Shown: positions 20,740-30,161, counted from the first letter of the stretch. The stretch: 64,000 nt of DNA from Castellaniella caeni NBRC 101664 (GCF_001592225.1 NZ_BCWN01000011.1:1-64000); one strand, 5' to 3'. Notes: generated by a model not told the origin, from the letters alone. A program made the numbers and translations.

Positions 20740-22002
20740 CTATGGCTGTACCGATGGCACCCCGGCGGGAAACTTGCGGCTTTTGTGCGTGACCGGCAGG
20801 CCGCGCCCCTTGATGAGGATGTTCCAGTAGAACCAAGGCAGGAACGACTGTTTGAGCCACCAGTAGAAGCGCCGTGGCACGCGCGGGTCGAGCGGCAGGC
20901 TGGGCGTGATGGTGCCGCCGTAGGTGAACTCGGCCAGCAGCACCTTGCCGCGCGAGGTGGTGAGCGGGCAGGCGGCGTAGCCGTCGTAGGATTCGACGTT
21001 GCCCGCGCCATTCAGGACGCTGAGCAGGTTGCTCACCAGCACGGGCGCCTGGCTCTTGATGGCGGCCGCCGTCTTGCTGTTGGGCGTGGACGTGCAGTCG
21101 CCCAGGCCAAAGACGTTGGGGTAGCGGGGATGGCGCAGCGTGTGCTTGTCCACCTCCAGCCAACCGTTGGCATCGGCCAGGGCGCTTTGGCGGATGAAGT
21201 CGGGCGCCCCCTGGGGCGGCACGACGTGCAGCAGGTCGTAGGCCACTTCTTCACGCACCTTTTCGCCGTCCACCACGGTTTCGAACACGGCGATGCGCTC
21301 CGCGCCGCGCACCTGCACCAGGTTGCTGCCGAAGTGCGGATCGGCGTCGTACGAGGCCATGACCTTGTCCAGCGCCTGCGCATAGAAGGGGATGCCGAAG
21401 ACGCTGGCACCCGCCGTGCGAAACTGCAGGCTGTCGGCCTTGACGCCCGTGCGGCGGAAGTGGTCGGCGGCCAGGTACAGCGCTTTTTGCGGGGCGCCCG
21501 GGCATTTCACCGCGCCGGCCGGCTGCGTGAAAATGGCCGTGCCCCCCGTGAACTGCTGCACCAACTGCCAGGTGTAGGACGCAAGATCGTAGCGGTAGTT
21601 GCTGGTAACCCCGTTCTTGCCCAGGGCTTCTTCCAGCCCGTCGATGGCCTTCCAGTTGATCTGGATACCGGCGGCGACCACCAGGTATTCGTAGGCCACC
21701 CGGCTGCCGTCGGCCAGTACCACCAGGCGCTCGTCGGGCAGCAAGGCGCTGACGGCCTGGGCGATGTGGCGCACGCCCTCGGGCAGGCAGTCGTGCAGCG
21801 GGCGGCGCGTGTCTTCGGCGCGATAGGCGCCACCGCCCACGAGCGTCCAGGCGGGCTGGTAGTCGTGGTGGTTGGCCGGGTCGATGACGACGATGTCCAG
21901 ATCGTGCCGGTTCTTGCGCAGGCGGGCCGCAACCGTGGTGCCGGCGGTGCCGGCACCGACGATGACGACGGTGTGTTGACGAGTAGCTGTGGTGTCGCTC
22001 AT
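20740..22002 (-). CDS. sulfide:quinone oxidoreductase, type II (SQOR-like)
   Basis: The 420-aa flavoprotein has an N-terminal FAD site VVIVGAGTAGTTVAARL, the two cysteines expected for a type II SQR (in KCPGAPQKALYLA and YAACPLTTSRGK), and a second FAD contact GLGDCTSTPNSKTAAAI. The C-terminal amphipathic segment RRFYWWLKQSFLPWFYWNIL fits monotopic membrane attachment. It would oxidise sulfide and pass electrons to quinone. No persulfide dioxygenase or rhodanese gene is adjacent, so sulfide detoxification is inferred from the family only. Confidence 0.9.
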   Translation of the reverse strand: MSDTTATRQHTVVIVGAGTAGTTVAARLRKNRHDLDIVVIDPANHHDYQPAWTLVGGGAYRAEDTRRPLHDCLPEGVRHIAQAVSALLPDERLVVLADGSRVAYEYLVVAAGIQINWKAIDGLEEALGKNGVTSNYRYDLASYTWQLVQQFTGGTAIFTQPAGAVKCPGAPQKALYLAADHFRRTGVKADSLQFRTAGASVFGIPFYAQALDKVMASYDADPHFGSNLVQVRGAERIAVFETVVDGEKVREEVAYDLLHVVPPQGAPDFIRQSALADANGWLEVDKHTLRHPRYPNVFGLGDCTSTPNSKTAAAIKSQAPVLVSNLLSVLNGAGNVESYDGYAACPLTTSRGKVLLAEFTYGGTITPSLPLDPRVPRRFYWWLKQSFLPWFYWNILIKGRGLPVTHKSRKFPAGVPSVQP

Positions 22003-22146
22003 GGGGGCCTCGAATGGGTCGATTGCGCCAGGGGCTGTAACACCCGGCTGGCAATGGAAACATTCTAGGCAGCGCGCCGCGCGAACCGAACGACGGATGC
22101 GCTATGTCGTTATGCCGGGATGACGCAGTTGGCCCCCCGGCTTGGC

Positions 22147-24033
22147 TCAATATTGCGGCGCGGGCAGGGCGCGGCTTGCGCGCACAGCCACGCCCGGGCC
22201 CCCAGGCTGCACGTGGTCGGCGCCATCCAGCTTGAACCCGGCCACGGCCTGGGCCAGTACCTGGGCCTGGTCGCGCAGGCTGTCGGCCGCGGCGGAGGAT
22301 TCCTGCACCAGGGCGGCGTTCTGCTGGGTGGAGCCATCGAGCTGCTGCACGGCGATTTCAATCTGGTTGATGCCCAGGCTTTGTTCGCCGGTGGCCACCT
22401 TGATTTCATTGATGATGTCGGTGACGCGCTGCACCTCGGAGACAATCTTGTCCATGGCTTCGCCTGCCTGGCGTACTTGATCGCCGCCGCGTGAGACCTG
22501 CTCGACGTTGGTGCCGATCAGGGCCTTGATTTCACGTGCCGACTGGGCGCTGCGCTGCGCCAGCGCGCGCACCTCGGAGGCCACCACGGCAAAGCCCTTG
22601 CCGTGCTCGCCCGCGCGGGCGGCCTCGACGGCCGCGTTGAGCGCGAGGATGTTGGTCTGGAAGGCAATGCTGTCGATCACGCCGATGATGTCGCCGATGC
22701 GCCCCGCGTTCTCGTTGATGGCCTGCATCGTTTCGACCACCTGCGTCATCAGCGTGCCGCCATGATTGGCGGCGTCGCGGGCGCTGGTGGCCAGAGCCAC
22801 GGCGGCATTGCCGGCGTCGGCGGTCTGTTTGACGGTGCTGGAGAGTTCTTCCATCGAGCTGGAGGTCTCTTGCAGGCTGGCGGCCGCGCCCTCGGTACGG
22901 CGCGCCAGGTCGGAGTTGCCCGCGGCGATCTCGTCGGACGCGATGTTGACCGATTCGGTGGTCTGGCGGATGCGGCGCAAAGTCGCGGCGATTTTCTCGA
23001 CGAACTGGTTGAACGACGCGCCCACTTGAGCCAGCTCGTCGTGGCCGGTCTGGTCGAGCCGCCGGGTGAGGTCGCCTTCACCCGAGGCAATGTCCTGCAG
23101 AGCGTCTTTCAGGCTGCCCAGGCGGCGCAGCAGCACACGCGTGAGCGCGGCCAGCGCGGCGGCGGCGAGCAGAATCATGACAACGCCGGTGACGATGGCC
23201 TGGGTGCGCATCTGGCGCACGCCCGCGAGGATGTCGTCCTGGCTGAGCGCCACCACCAGCGTCCAGTTGGTGCCCTTGATGGGCACCGCCGACATCCAGT
23301 AGTGCGGGCCGGCCTTCACCGTCTCGCCCAGCTCGCTGGGGTTTTGCGCCAGCGCTTGCAGGCGCTGCACGCCATAGCGCGGGAAGACGTCGGTGGCAGG
23401 CTTGAGCGTCAGCTGCGGATCGGGGTGGGCGATGATCTTGCCGTCACCCGCCACCAGATAGGCAAAGCTGTTTTCCGTGGGGCGCAGCGCCCGCGTACTG
23501 GCGATGATGTCGTCCAGGCCGATGTCGCCCGCGATGACCGCCTGCGTTTTGCCGTCCTTGTCGATGGGCACCGCCACGCTGAGTACCAGGCTGCCGTTGG
23601 AGGCGTCCAGGTAGGGCTCCGTCAGGATCGGATGCCGCAGGCGCGCCGCCGTGGCGTACCAGGGACGGGTCGTGGGATCGTAGTCGGCAGGCAGGTTCAG
23701 GGGCTCGTCGGTGATCATCTTCTTGTCGGCACGGCCCACGTAAGTGCGCGCGAAGCGTCCGGCGGCGCGGGCCTGCACCAGCGAGGGAATCACGCTGTCG
23801 GACAGCGCGACGGGTGTGAGCGACGTCAGGATGTCGGTTTTGTCACGTGCCCAGCTTTCCACCTCGCGCGCGTTGCTCTTGACGAGACTGCTGGTCTGGC
23901 TGGACACCAGATCCTTGACGGTAGCTTGCGCCGACAGGATATTGGCGCTGGCCAGTAAAATCATGGCCACGGCAACGGTCAGCGCCGAAGCCAGCACCAG
24001 TTTGGCGCGGATGGATAATGCACGTATCTTCAT
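22147..24033 (-). CDS. methyl-accepting chemotaxis protein with periplasmic Cache-type sensor
   Basis: The 628-aa chemoreceptor has a first membrane segment (about residues 12-34), a periplasmic double-Cache-like sensor of roughly 240 residues (TRPWYATAARL, LSVAVPIDKDGKTQAVIAGDI, FAYLVAGDGKIIAHPD), a second membrane segment, HAMP, and the highly conserved signalling tip with EAARAGEHGKGFAVVASEVR. No C-terminal CheR-tethering pentapeptide is evident (ends LPAPQY). The start at 24033 (MKIRALSIRAKLVLAS) was chosen because it leads straight into the first membrane segment. Ligand unknown. Confidence 0.92.
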   Translation of the reverse strand: MKIRALSIRAKLVLASALTVAVAMILLASANILSAQATVKDLVSSQTSSLVKSNAREVESWARDKTDILTSLTPVALSDSVIPSLVQARAAGRFARTYVGRADKKMITDEPLNLPADYDPTTRPWYATAARLRHPILTEPYLDASNGSLVLSVAVPIDKDGKTQAVIAGDIGLDDIIASTRALRPTENSFAYLVAGDGKIIAHPDPQLTLKPATDVFPRYGVQRLQALAQNPSELGETVKAGPHYWMSAVPIKGTNWTLVVALSQDDILAGVRQMRTQAIVTGVVMILLAAAALAALTRVLLRRLGSLKDALQDIASGEGDLTRRLDQTGHDELAQVGASFNQFVEKIAATLRRIRQTTESVNIASDEIAAGNSDLARRTEGAAASLQETSSSMEELSSTVKQTADAGNAAVALATSARDAANHGGTLMTQVVETMQAINENAGRIGDIIGVIDSIAFQTNILALNAAVEAARAGEHGKGFAVVASEVRALAQRSAQSAREIKALIGTNVEQVSRGGDQVRQAGEAMDKIVSEVQRVTDIINEIKVATGEQSLGINQIEIAVQQLDGSTQQNAALVQESSAAADSLRDQAQVLAQAVAGFKLDGADHVQPGGPGVAVRASRALPAPQY

Positions 24034-24263
24034 GGACAAAGCCCAAACAAAGGAAGTTGGTTTTCCGTCCCCAGCGTGAAGCATGTGCGCGATGCGGGGC
24101 GGCGGCACCCCGCCGTCGGGGGCAGGGTCGGGAAAACAGGTACGGATACCGCGCTGGCAATGTCCAATCTGTCAAGCGGTGTGCGGCCAGTTTAATATTC
24201 GGGTGCCGGGCGTGATGACGCGAAGAGGCCCCGAAATCCCCCATACATTTTTTACATGATTCC

Positions 24264-24560
24264 ATGAAACATCTTTCTTCTTCTCTGGAACACGAAACTT
24301 TGTCGGTCTTCATCGAAGGCAAGGTGCAGGGTGTGGGGTTTCGCGCCGCCACGGTGCGCCGGGCACACCAGCTCAAGCTGGGCGGCTGGGTACGCAACCT
24401 GGCCGATGGCCGGGTCGAGGCCCTGCTGCAAGGGCCGCACGACGCCGTCGACCAGATGCTGTCCTGGCTGTTGCAAGGGCCGCCGCTGGCGCGGGTCGCG
24501 CGCGTCAGCCACGACGAAGTGCAAACCGAACGCCTCTACGAGCGCTTCGAGCAGATTTGA
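24264..24560 (+). CDS. acyP: acylphosphatase
   Basis: This small enzyme (98 aa) hydrolyses carboxyl-phosphate bonds. It shows the full signature [16 protein letters not shown] with the phosphate-binding loop and catalytic arginine, and the catalytic asparagine in [18 protein letters not shown]. It is divergent from the chemoreceptor gene and 94 bp upstream of the DUF411 gene. Confidence 0.93.
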   Translation: MKHLSSSLEHETLSVFIEGKVQGVGFRAATVRRAHQLKLGGWVRNLADGRVEALLQGPHDAVDQMLSWLLQGPPLARVARVSHDEVQTERLYERFEQI

Positions 24561-24654
24561 TGCCCATCCGGGCGGCCGCTTGAGCAGGAACCTTATCCGG
24601 CTGGCAGGCTCCAATACCGATCACTCACGATTCATCACGACAGGAAACCTTGAC

Positions 24655-25080
24655 ATGAAATCACCCGTTTTGGCCGCGCTTTGGGTGGCTGGCTCGCTGG
24701 CGTTCTCCATCAATGCCTTTGCAGTCGAGACCATCACGGTTTATCAAGACCCCGGCTGCGGCTGCTGCCACGGTTGGGCCGAGCACATGCGGGCCGAGGG
24801 CTTTCAGGTGACGGAAGTGCCATCGGCCGACATGGCGCGGGTCAAGGAAAGCCTGGGTGTGCCGCCGGATCTGGCCTCCTGCCATACGGCGCAGATCGGT
24901 GCCAGCGGCCAGGTCGTCGAAGGCCACGTGCCCGCCAGCGTCGTGCGCAAGTTGCTGGCTGCACAAGATACGCGTGGCGTGTCAGCGCCGGGCATGCCAC
25001 TCAATGCGCCCGGCATGGGGCGGCTGGATGGCACGCTGGTTACGGTCGATTTCCAGGGGCAGCCGTTCTCCAAAGATTGA
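24655..25080 (+). CDS. DUF411 periplasmic metal-binding protein
   Basis: The 141-aa protein has a signal peptide ending near AFAVE, then the thioredoxin-like DUF411 fold: DPGCGCCHGWAEHM with the CxCC metal site, LASCHTAQIG and a GHVPA turn. Such proteins are often found with copper resistance genes and probably bind Cu(I), but no copper genes are adjacent here. AGGAAA about nine bases upstream supports the ATG at 24655. Confidence 0.85.
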   Translation: MKSPVLAALWVAGSLAFSINAFAVETITVYQDPGCGCCHGWAEHMRAEGFQVTEVPSADMARVKESLGVPPDLASCHTAQIGASGQVVEGHVPASVVRKLLAAQDTRGVSAPGMPLNAPGMGRLDGTLVTVDFQGQPFSKD

Positions 25081-25164
25081 CATGTCAACCTTGGCAGATC
25101 AGGCCTTTGTTGCACCGAGGCATGGCCTGCCGGTATGCCCCGTAAACACGACAGGAGCTCGCGT

Positions 25165-26592
25165 TTACGGGTTTGTCTTCGGTTTTTCGATCACCAGTTC
25201 CACCCGCCGGTTACGTGCACGCCCTTCGGGGCTGCTGTTGCTGGCGATGGGTTTGGTGTCGGCCAAGCCCACCGCCTTCAGGTGCGCCTTGCCGATGCCC
25301 CGGGCCTGCAGATAACGCACCACGCTGATGGCGCGCGCGCTGGACAGATCCCAGTTGGACGCATACTTGGCGCCGGGGCGCACGGGCACAGAGTCCGTGT
25401 GGCCTTCCACCGTGATGTCGTAACCCTTCTTGTTCAGCGCTTCGGCCATCTTGCCCAGCACGTCCAGCCCGTGGGGGCTGAGTTCGGCCAGGCCGGTATC
25501 GAACAGGATGTCGTTGTTCACCCGCAGGCTGACGCTGCGCTTGTTGATGACGACCTCGACGTCCTTGCCCAGCTCGCCCAGGGGCAGGGCGGCGGCCAGG
25601 GTGGCGCCATCGTTGTCTTCCTGCGCGGGAGGCGTGGGTGTTGCGGACGTTGCCGCGGCAGGCGTAGCAGGAGCGGGTGCCGCAGGGGAAGCCGCTGCTG
25701 GCGATGGCGCACCGGCGCCGTTTGCCGCCACAGCGGTGGCTGCCTTGGCCGCCACAGGCGCGGCGTTGCCTGCACCCGGTTGGTGGACGACGGGTTCAGC
25801 GCCAGTGGTGGCTGCGTTCGCCACAGGGGGGGCGGCACCGGCGTTCGCAGCGGGCGCCTGGCCGTTTGCCTGGGGCACCGGCGCGGCGCTCGATGGTGGG
25901 GCTGCCTGCGCGGAAGCACGAGGCGCGCCGGAAGCCGCCGCAGTGGCCTCGGCGACGGAGCCCGTGGGCGCTGCGGCGGCGGCATCCGGTATCACAGCGG
26001 CCCCCGATGCCGCTGCTGGCGTAGCCCCCGGGGCGTCAAGCGGCGCCTGTGCGACGGGAACGGCGGCCAGGACAGGGGCTGCCTGGCTTGACGAAGGCGT
26101 GTCCAGCGGCGGGAACGTGCCAGCCAGCAGGGACAAGGCGGGCGACACGGCGCCTGCCTCGTGGAATTCGCCCCAGGGGTTGGCCGGGTAGGGGGCTTCC
26201 GACTCGGGGGCGGGAATCACGATCGCGGGGCCGCCAGGCAGGGCGGCGGCATGCGCAGCGGCCGCCGCGCGCCCGGCCACCACCCGGGTCGAGGCGTGCG
26301 TCGAGGCGGTCGGCTGATCGTCGGTCTGCCGCAGCTTGGCCGTCCCGGCAAAGGCCAGCATCACGATCATGGCCACCAGCAGCAGGGTCATCATGTCGAG
26401 ATAGGTGAGAAACCAGCCTTCCTCGTGCTGCGTCACCGGCGGTTGTTCCAGCCCCCAGCGCCCACCGTCTTCGTGCTGCCTGGATTGGCGCCTCTGGGCG
26501 CGGCGCGCCTGCTGCAGCTCGGCTTCGAGCGTGTGCAGACGCTGCACGAACTCGCGCGCAGGCTGCAGTTCGACCGGGCCCTGGTGTCTCAT
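25165..26592 (-). CDS. motB: MotB-type stator / OmpA-domain protein with a very long linker
   Basis: The 475-aa protein has one membrane segment (about residues 61-83) carrying the proton-path aspartate (Asp66 in FLTYLDMMTLLLVAM) and a C-terminal OmpA-like peptidoglycan-binding domain (about 336-475; VEGHTDSVPVRPG, NWDLSSARAISVVRYL, NRRVELVIEKP). Between them is roughly 240 residues of Ala/Pro-rich low-complexity sequence, far longer than in standard MotB of about 300 aa. It overlaps the MotA-type gene by ATGA. It would anchor stator units to the cell wall to drive flagellar rotation. A non-flagellar ExbBD-like role is possible because no flagellar genes are visible. Confidence 0.82.
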   Translation of the reverse strand: MRHQGPVELQPAREFVQRLHTLEAELQQARRAQRRQSRQHEDGGRWGLEQPPVTQHEEGWFLTYLDMMTLLLVAMIVMLAFAGTAKLRQTDDQPTASTHASTRVVAGRAAAAAHAAALPGGPAIVIPAPESEAPYPANPWGEFHEAGAVSPALSLLAGTFPPLDTPSSSQAAPVLAAVPVAQAPLDAPGATPAAASGAAVIPDAAAAAPTGSVAEATAAASGAPRASAQAAPPSSAAPVPQANGQAPAANAGAAPPVANAATTGAEPVVHQPGAGNAAPVAAKAATAVAANGAGAPSPAAASPAAPAPATPAAATSATPTPPAQEDNDGATLAAALPLGELGKDVEVVINKRSVSLRVNNDILFDTGLAELSPHGLDVLGKMAEALNKKGYDITVEGHTDSVPVRPGAKYASNWDLSSARAISVVRYLQARGIGKAHLKAVGLADTKPIASNSSPEGRARNRRVELVIEKPKTNP

Positions 26593-27401
26593 GCCGTGGG
26601 TTCCGCCCGGGCTGTCGTCGGGTCGGTGTCGCGGATTTCGTCACGCACGTCGGCGACGAACGCGCGCAGCGTCTCGCGCATGAGCGCCGGGCTGCGCTTC
26701 TGGCTCATCATCGAGATGCCCTGCAGGATGGTGTTCAGCAAGACCAGCCGCTGTTCGGTGCGCCGTTCGAGCTTGACCGCGATCGGCTTGAAAATCAGGT
26801 TGGCCAGCAGCACCCCATAAAAGGTGGTCATCAATGCCAGCGCCATCTGCCGCCCGATCACGGTGATGTCGCCGTCGCCCAGGACGAACAGCAGGTTGAC
26901 CAGCCCGACGAGCGTGCCCACCATGCCAAAGGCCGGCGCAAAACCCGCCATCACGCGAAACAGCTGGGCTTCGGCGTGTTCTTTGGCTTTCATGCGGGCG
27001 ATGCGCCACTGCAGCAGGTCGAGAATGTCGGGTTCGGGGACGTTGTCGATCACCAGCTGCACGCCGCTGCGCAAAAACGGGTTGGACACTTTTTCGAGTG
27101 CGGCTTCGACGGCGCGGATGTCGCTTTGCATCCAGATGCGGGAAATCTCGACCAGGTCTTCAAGATCTTTGTCGGTTTGCAGCTTTTCATAGTGCATGAC
27201 GCTGCGGATGAGGCCAAAGATGCGCATGACCTCGCGCAGCGGATAAGCGATGAACGTGGCCGCCGCCGTACCCACCAGCACGATGCCCAGGCCGGGCAGA
27301 TCGACGAACAGGCTGGGCTTTTCTGCCGAGAAGATCAGGACGATGCCCAGCAGCAGAATGCTGGCCACGATGCCGATCAGGGTGGATGGATTCATGCGCA
27401 T
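26589..27401 (-). CDS. motA: MotA/PomA-type stator channel protein
   Basis: This proton- or sodium-channel subunit of about 270 aa has four membrane segments. Signatures are ILLGIVLIFSAEKPSLF at the start, the cytoplasmic acidic/basic region before GVQLVIDNVPEPDIL, then APAFGMVGTLVGLVNLL with the conserved proline and TTFYGVLLANLIFKPIAVKL. These motifs are closer to PomA/MotC than to E. coli MotA. The start MRMNPSTLIG at 27401 was preferred over the much longer open frame upstream, which overlaps the LysR gene. Confidence 0.85.
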   Translation of the reverse strand: MRMNPSTLIGIVASILLLGIVLIFSAEKPSLFVDLPGLGIVLVGTAAATFIAYPLREVMRIFGLIRSVMHYEKLQTDKDLEDLVEISRIWMQSDIRAVEAALEKVSNPFLRSGVQLVIDNVPEPDILDLLQWRIARMKAKEHAEAQLFRVMAGFAPAFGMVGTLVGLVNLLFVLGDGDITVIGRQMALALMTTFYGVLLANLIFKPIAVKLERRTEQRLVLLNTILQGISMMSQKRSPALMRETLRAFVADVRDEIRDTDPTTARAEPTA

Positions 27402-27474
27402 GGTGAAGGCGTGGGGACGTAATGCAGGGAAAGTACAGTATCTTACCGTGATCTGATCGATGGAATTGCCTGCC

Positions 27475-28386
27475 ATGCATGCCAGAGTTTTACGATATTT
27501 GGATGAGGTTGTACGCCAGGGCTCAATACGCAAGGCGGCCCAGTCCTTGCATGTGGCTCCCACCGCCATCAACCGACAGATATTGGATCTGGAAGCTGAG
27601 TTTGGTGCGCCGCTCTTTGACCGGATCCAGCGGCGCTTGCGTCTGACCCCTTTGGGCGAGCTGGTCCTGGCCCACGTCCGCAAGACGCTGCGCGATCATC
27701 AACTCTTGCTGGAAAAAGTCGAGGAAATCCGCGGCCATCGCCGGGGGCGTGTCACCGTCGCCGTCACCACGGGGCTGGCCGACTCGCTGATGCCTTCACT
27801 GATTCACGATTTTCGCCAGCAGTTTCCTGGGATCTCGGTCTGTGTGCGAGACTTGCCTGTCAGCGCGGTGCTGTCGGCTGTCGAACAAGGCGAGGCGGAT
27901 CTGGGGCTGGCCTACGACCTGCCAGACAGCCCCTTGTTGCATGTCCTGGCAGCCAGCAACTGGCACATGGGGGTTGTGGTGCCGCCAAAGCATGCCATGG
28001 CCAAACAGGCTTCCATCCTGTTGAGTGAGTGTGCGGAATACCCTTTGATACTGCCTGCCTTGCCGCTTTCCATTCGAGCCATCTTGAACGATTTCGCAAC
28101 TCGGCACCTGTTGGCGCTGTCTCCCCTGACCGAATCCACCTCGATTGCCTTCATCAAGCACCTGATCCGGATGGGCGATGGCGTTGCTGTACTGGGATCA
28201 CTGGATGTCATGGAAGAAAATGTTCGCAAGCGCCTGATTTTCATCCCTTTACGCGATCCTGATCTGCAGTCCCAAACCTTGTCCCTGATCGAACACGCCC
28301 AACGGCAGCTCAGCGAGGCTGCCCGTCTGATCGCGACCAGCATCACCGAAGCCTTGCAAGCCCTGTATCCCCATGGCAGACGCTGA
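27475..28386 (+). CDS. LysR-family transcriptional regulator
   Basis: The 303-aa regulator has an N-terminal winged helix-turn-helix (QGSIRKAAQSLHVAPTAINRQI at about residues 16-37) and a LysR substrate-binding domain beginning near residue 90. GGAA nine bases upstream favours the ATG at 27475 over 27460. It lies just upstream of, and in the same direction as, the amidohydrolase gene, so purine-deaminase control is a plausible role. Its base composition is lower in G/C than the motAB genes (33 of 60 at 28141-28200), suggesting acquisition. Confidence 0.88.
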   Translation: MHARVLRYLDEVVRQGSIRKAAQSLHVAPTAINRQILDLEAEFGAPLFDRIQRRLRLTPLGELVLAHVRKTLRDHQLLLEKVEEIRGHRRGRVTVAVTTGLADSLMPSLIHDFRQQFPGISVCVRDLPVSAVLSAVEQGEADLGLAYDLPDSPLLHVLAASNWHMGVVVPPKHAMAKQASILLSECAEYPLILPALPLSIRAILNDFATRHLLALSPLTESTSIAFIKHLIRMGDGVAVLGSLDVMEENVRKRLIFIPLRDPDLQSQTLSLIEHAQRQLSEAARLIATSITEALQALYPHGRR

Positions 28387-28414
28387 CCAAGAACCTGTCG
28401 GCCTGACCGTCCAT

Positions 28415-28435
28415 ATGTCCACATAATGTGTACAT
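28415..28435. promoter_or_regulatory. tandem ATGT-N2-ACAT dyads upstream of the amidohydrolase
   Basis: Two short dyads, ATGTCCACAT (28415-28424) and ATGTGTACAT (28426-28435), lie one helical turn apart in the 134-bp gap before the amidohydrolase gene. The 11-base core CATAATGTGTA recurs in the palindrome after that gene. A regulator-binding role is inference. Confidence 0.4.
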
Positions 28436-28520
28436 GATCAGCGAAAAATTGCGCTTATTGATAGACACGAAAATCACCTAGACTGTGACCACGATACATT
28501 GCAACAACAAAGGTCACCTG

Positions 28521-29900
28521 ATGCTGATAGCCCTGAATGCCGACGTCCTTGTCACCATGGACGCACAACGGCGCGAAATTCCTGATGGCGCCCTGGTCGC
28601 CAATGGATCCACCATCGAATGGGTCGGGCCCAGTGCCGAGCTTCCCCTGCCATATCGCCAAGCCTTGGATGCCGGGACAGCCCAACGCATGGACATGCGC
28701 GGCCATGTACTGATTCCTGGCCTGGTCAATACCCACCACCACATGTACCAGTCGCTGACCCGTGCCGTCCCGGCCGCTCAGGACGCGGAGCTGTTTTCCT
28801 GGCTTGGCAACCTGTACATGCTGTGGTCGCACCTGACGTCCGAGATGATCCATGTTTCGACACAAACGGCGATGGCGGAACTCATGCTTTCAGGCTGCAC
28901 CACCAGCAGCGATCACCTGTATCTGTTTCCCAACGGCGCACGGCTGGACGATTCGATCGCTGCCGCACAGGAAATGGGCATGCGCTTTCATGCCGCAAGG
29001 GGGTCGATGAGTGTAGGCCGCAGCAAGGGAGGGCTGCCCCCCGATGCCGTGGTGGAAGAGGAGGGCGCCATCTTGCACGATAGCCAGCGCCTGGTTGAAA
29101 CCTACCACGATGCCTCCCGCCATTCGATGCTGCGCATCGTGCTCGCGCCATGCTCGCCTTTTTCGGTCTCGCGCGACTTGATGCGTGAGTCGGCCACGAT
29201 GGCGCGTCACTACGGCGTCTCCCTGCACACGCACCTGGCCGAAAACGACAACGACGTGGTGTATTCCAAAGAGAAATTTGGCCTGACACCCGCTGAATAC
29301 GCCGAAGACCTGGGGTGGGTCGGACATGACGTCTGGCACGCCCATTGCGTCAAACTGGACGCAGCCGGGATTGCGCTGTTTGCGCGAACCGGAACGGGGG
29401 TGGCCCATTGTCCGTGCTCCAATATGCGTCTGGCCTCCGGCATCGCGCCGATTCGCGCCATGCTCGACGCACAGGTATCCGTGGGCTTGGGCGTCGATGG
29501 CAGTGCCTCCAATGATGGGGCACATATGCTGGGTGAAGCGCGTCAGGCCCTGCTGCTGCAGCGCGTAGGGCACGGGCCCGCCGCCCTGACGGCACGCCAG
29601 GCCCTGGAAATCGCGACTTTAGGGGGCGCCAAGGTATTGGGACGCGACGACATCGGCGCCCTGGCGCCTGGCATGTCGGCCGACTTCGTCGCCTTTGACA
29701 TGTCGGCCGTGGGCTACGCAGGCGGCCATGATCCGGTTGCTTCCCTGATCTTCTGTTCGCCAGGCCATGTCGCACACAGCGTCATCAACGGCCGTCCGGT
29801 AGTACAAGACGGCCACCTCCTGACCGTAGATCTGCCACGCGTCCTGCAACGCCACCGCACACTGGCCCAAACCTTGTTCACGCTGGCCAGCACACACTGA
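28521..29900 (+). CDS. 8-oxoguanine deaminase-like amidohydrolase
   Basis: This metal-dependent amidohydrolase of 459 aa would hydrolytically deaminate a purine or triazine-like base. The metal ligands are in NTHHHMYQSLTRA (HxH), HTHLAEND, HAHCVKLD and GVDGSASNDGAHML. The N-terminal NTHHHMYQSLTRAVPAAQDA stretch is the form I associate with the 8-oxoguanine/isocytosine deaminase branch, although AtzB/TrzN relatives share it. The ATG at 28521 has AAAGG 8-13 bases upstream; an earlier ATG at 28485 lacks one. The LysR gene precedes it. Confidence 0.85.
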   Translation: MLIALNADVLVTMDAQRREIPDGALVANGSTIEWVGPSAELPLPYRQALDAGTAQRMDMRGHVLIPGLVNTHHHMYQSLTRAVPAAQDAELFSWLGNLYMLWSHLTSEMIHVSTQTAMAELMLSGCTTSSDHLYLFPNGARLDDSIAAAQEMGMRFHAARGSMSVGRSKGGLPPDAVVEEEGAILHDSQRLVETYHDASRHSMLRIVLAPCSPFSVSRDLMRESATMARHYGVSLHTHLAENDNDVVYSKEKFGLTPAEYAEDLGWVGHDVWHAHCVKLDAAGIALFARTGTGVAHCPCSNMRLASGIAPIRAMLDAQVSVGLGVDGSASNDGAHMLGEARQALLLQRVGHGPAALTARQALEIATLGGAKVLGRDDIGALAPGMSADFVAFDMSAVGYAGGHDPVASLIFCSPGHVAHSVINGRPVVQDGHLLTVDLPRVLQRHRTLAQTLFTLASTH

Positions 29901-29913
29901 CTCACACAATACG

Positions 29914-29929
29914 CATAATGTGTATTATG
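29914..29929. promoter_or_regulatory. perfect palindrome after the amidohydrolase gene
   Basis: CATAAT-GTGT-ATTATG is a perfect 6-bp inverted repeat with a 4-base spacer, 14 bases after the amidohydrolase stop. Its left 11 bases repeat the sequence at 28422-28432 upstream of the gene. It may be an operator for a lost or distant gene; no T-run follows, so a terminator is unlikely. Confidence 0.4.
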
Positions 29930-30161
29930 TAAAGTTAACGATCAGATTCCTTGAAGCAGTACACCGCTGGCCCGTCGATTAAAAACAATATGCACACACT
30001 TTTTAAGACATTCAGTTCACAGGCAGCCGTCTAAAGACAATCTGTTCACTCGCTGCCATAAACTCGGCTACCAAACAAACAGCTGGTGCATGACTTCCCA
30101 CGAAGACATTACTTATTAGAGCGAGGTTCCACCCGTGTGCGCACCACCAATCACATGCATT

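Noticed and set aside
22603..23958. 451-codon frame opposite the chemoreceptor gene
   Set aside because: Antisense shadow of a clear MCP gene; no domain signature.
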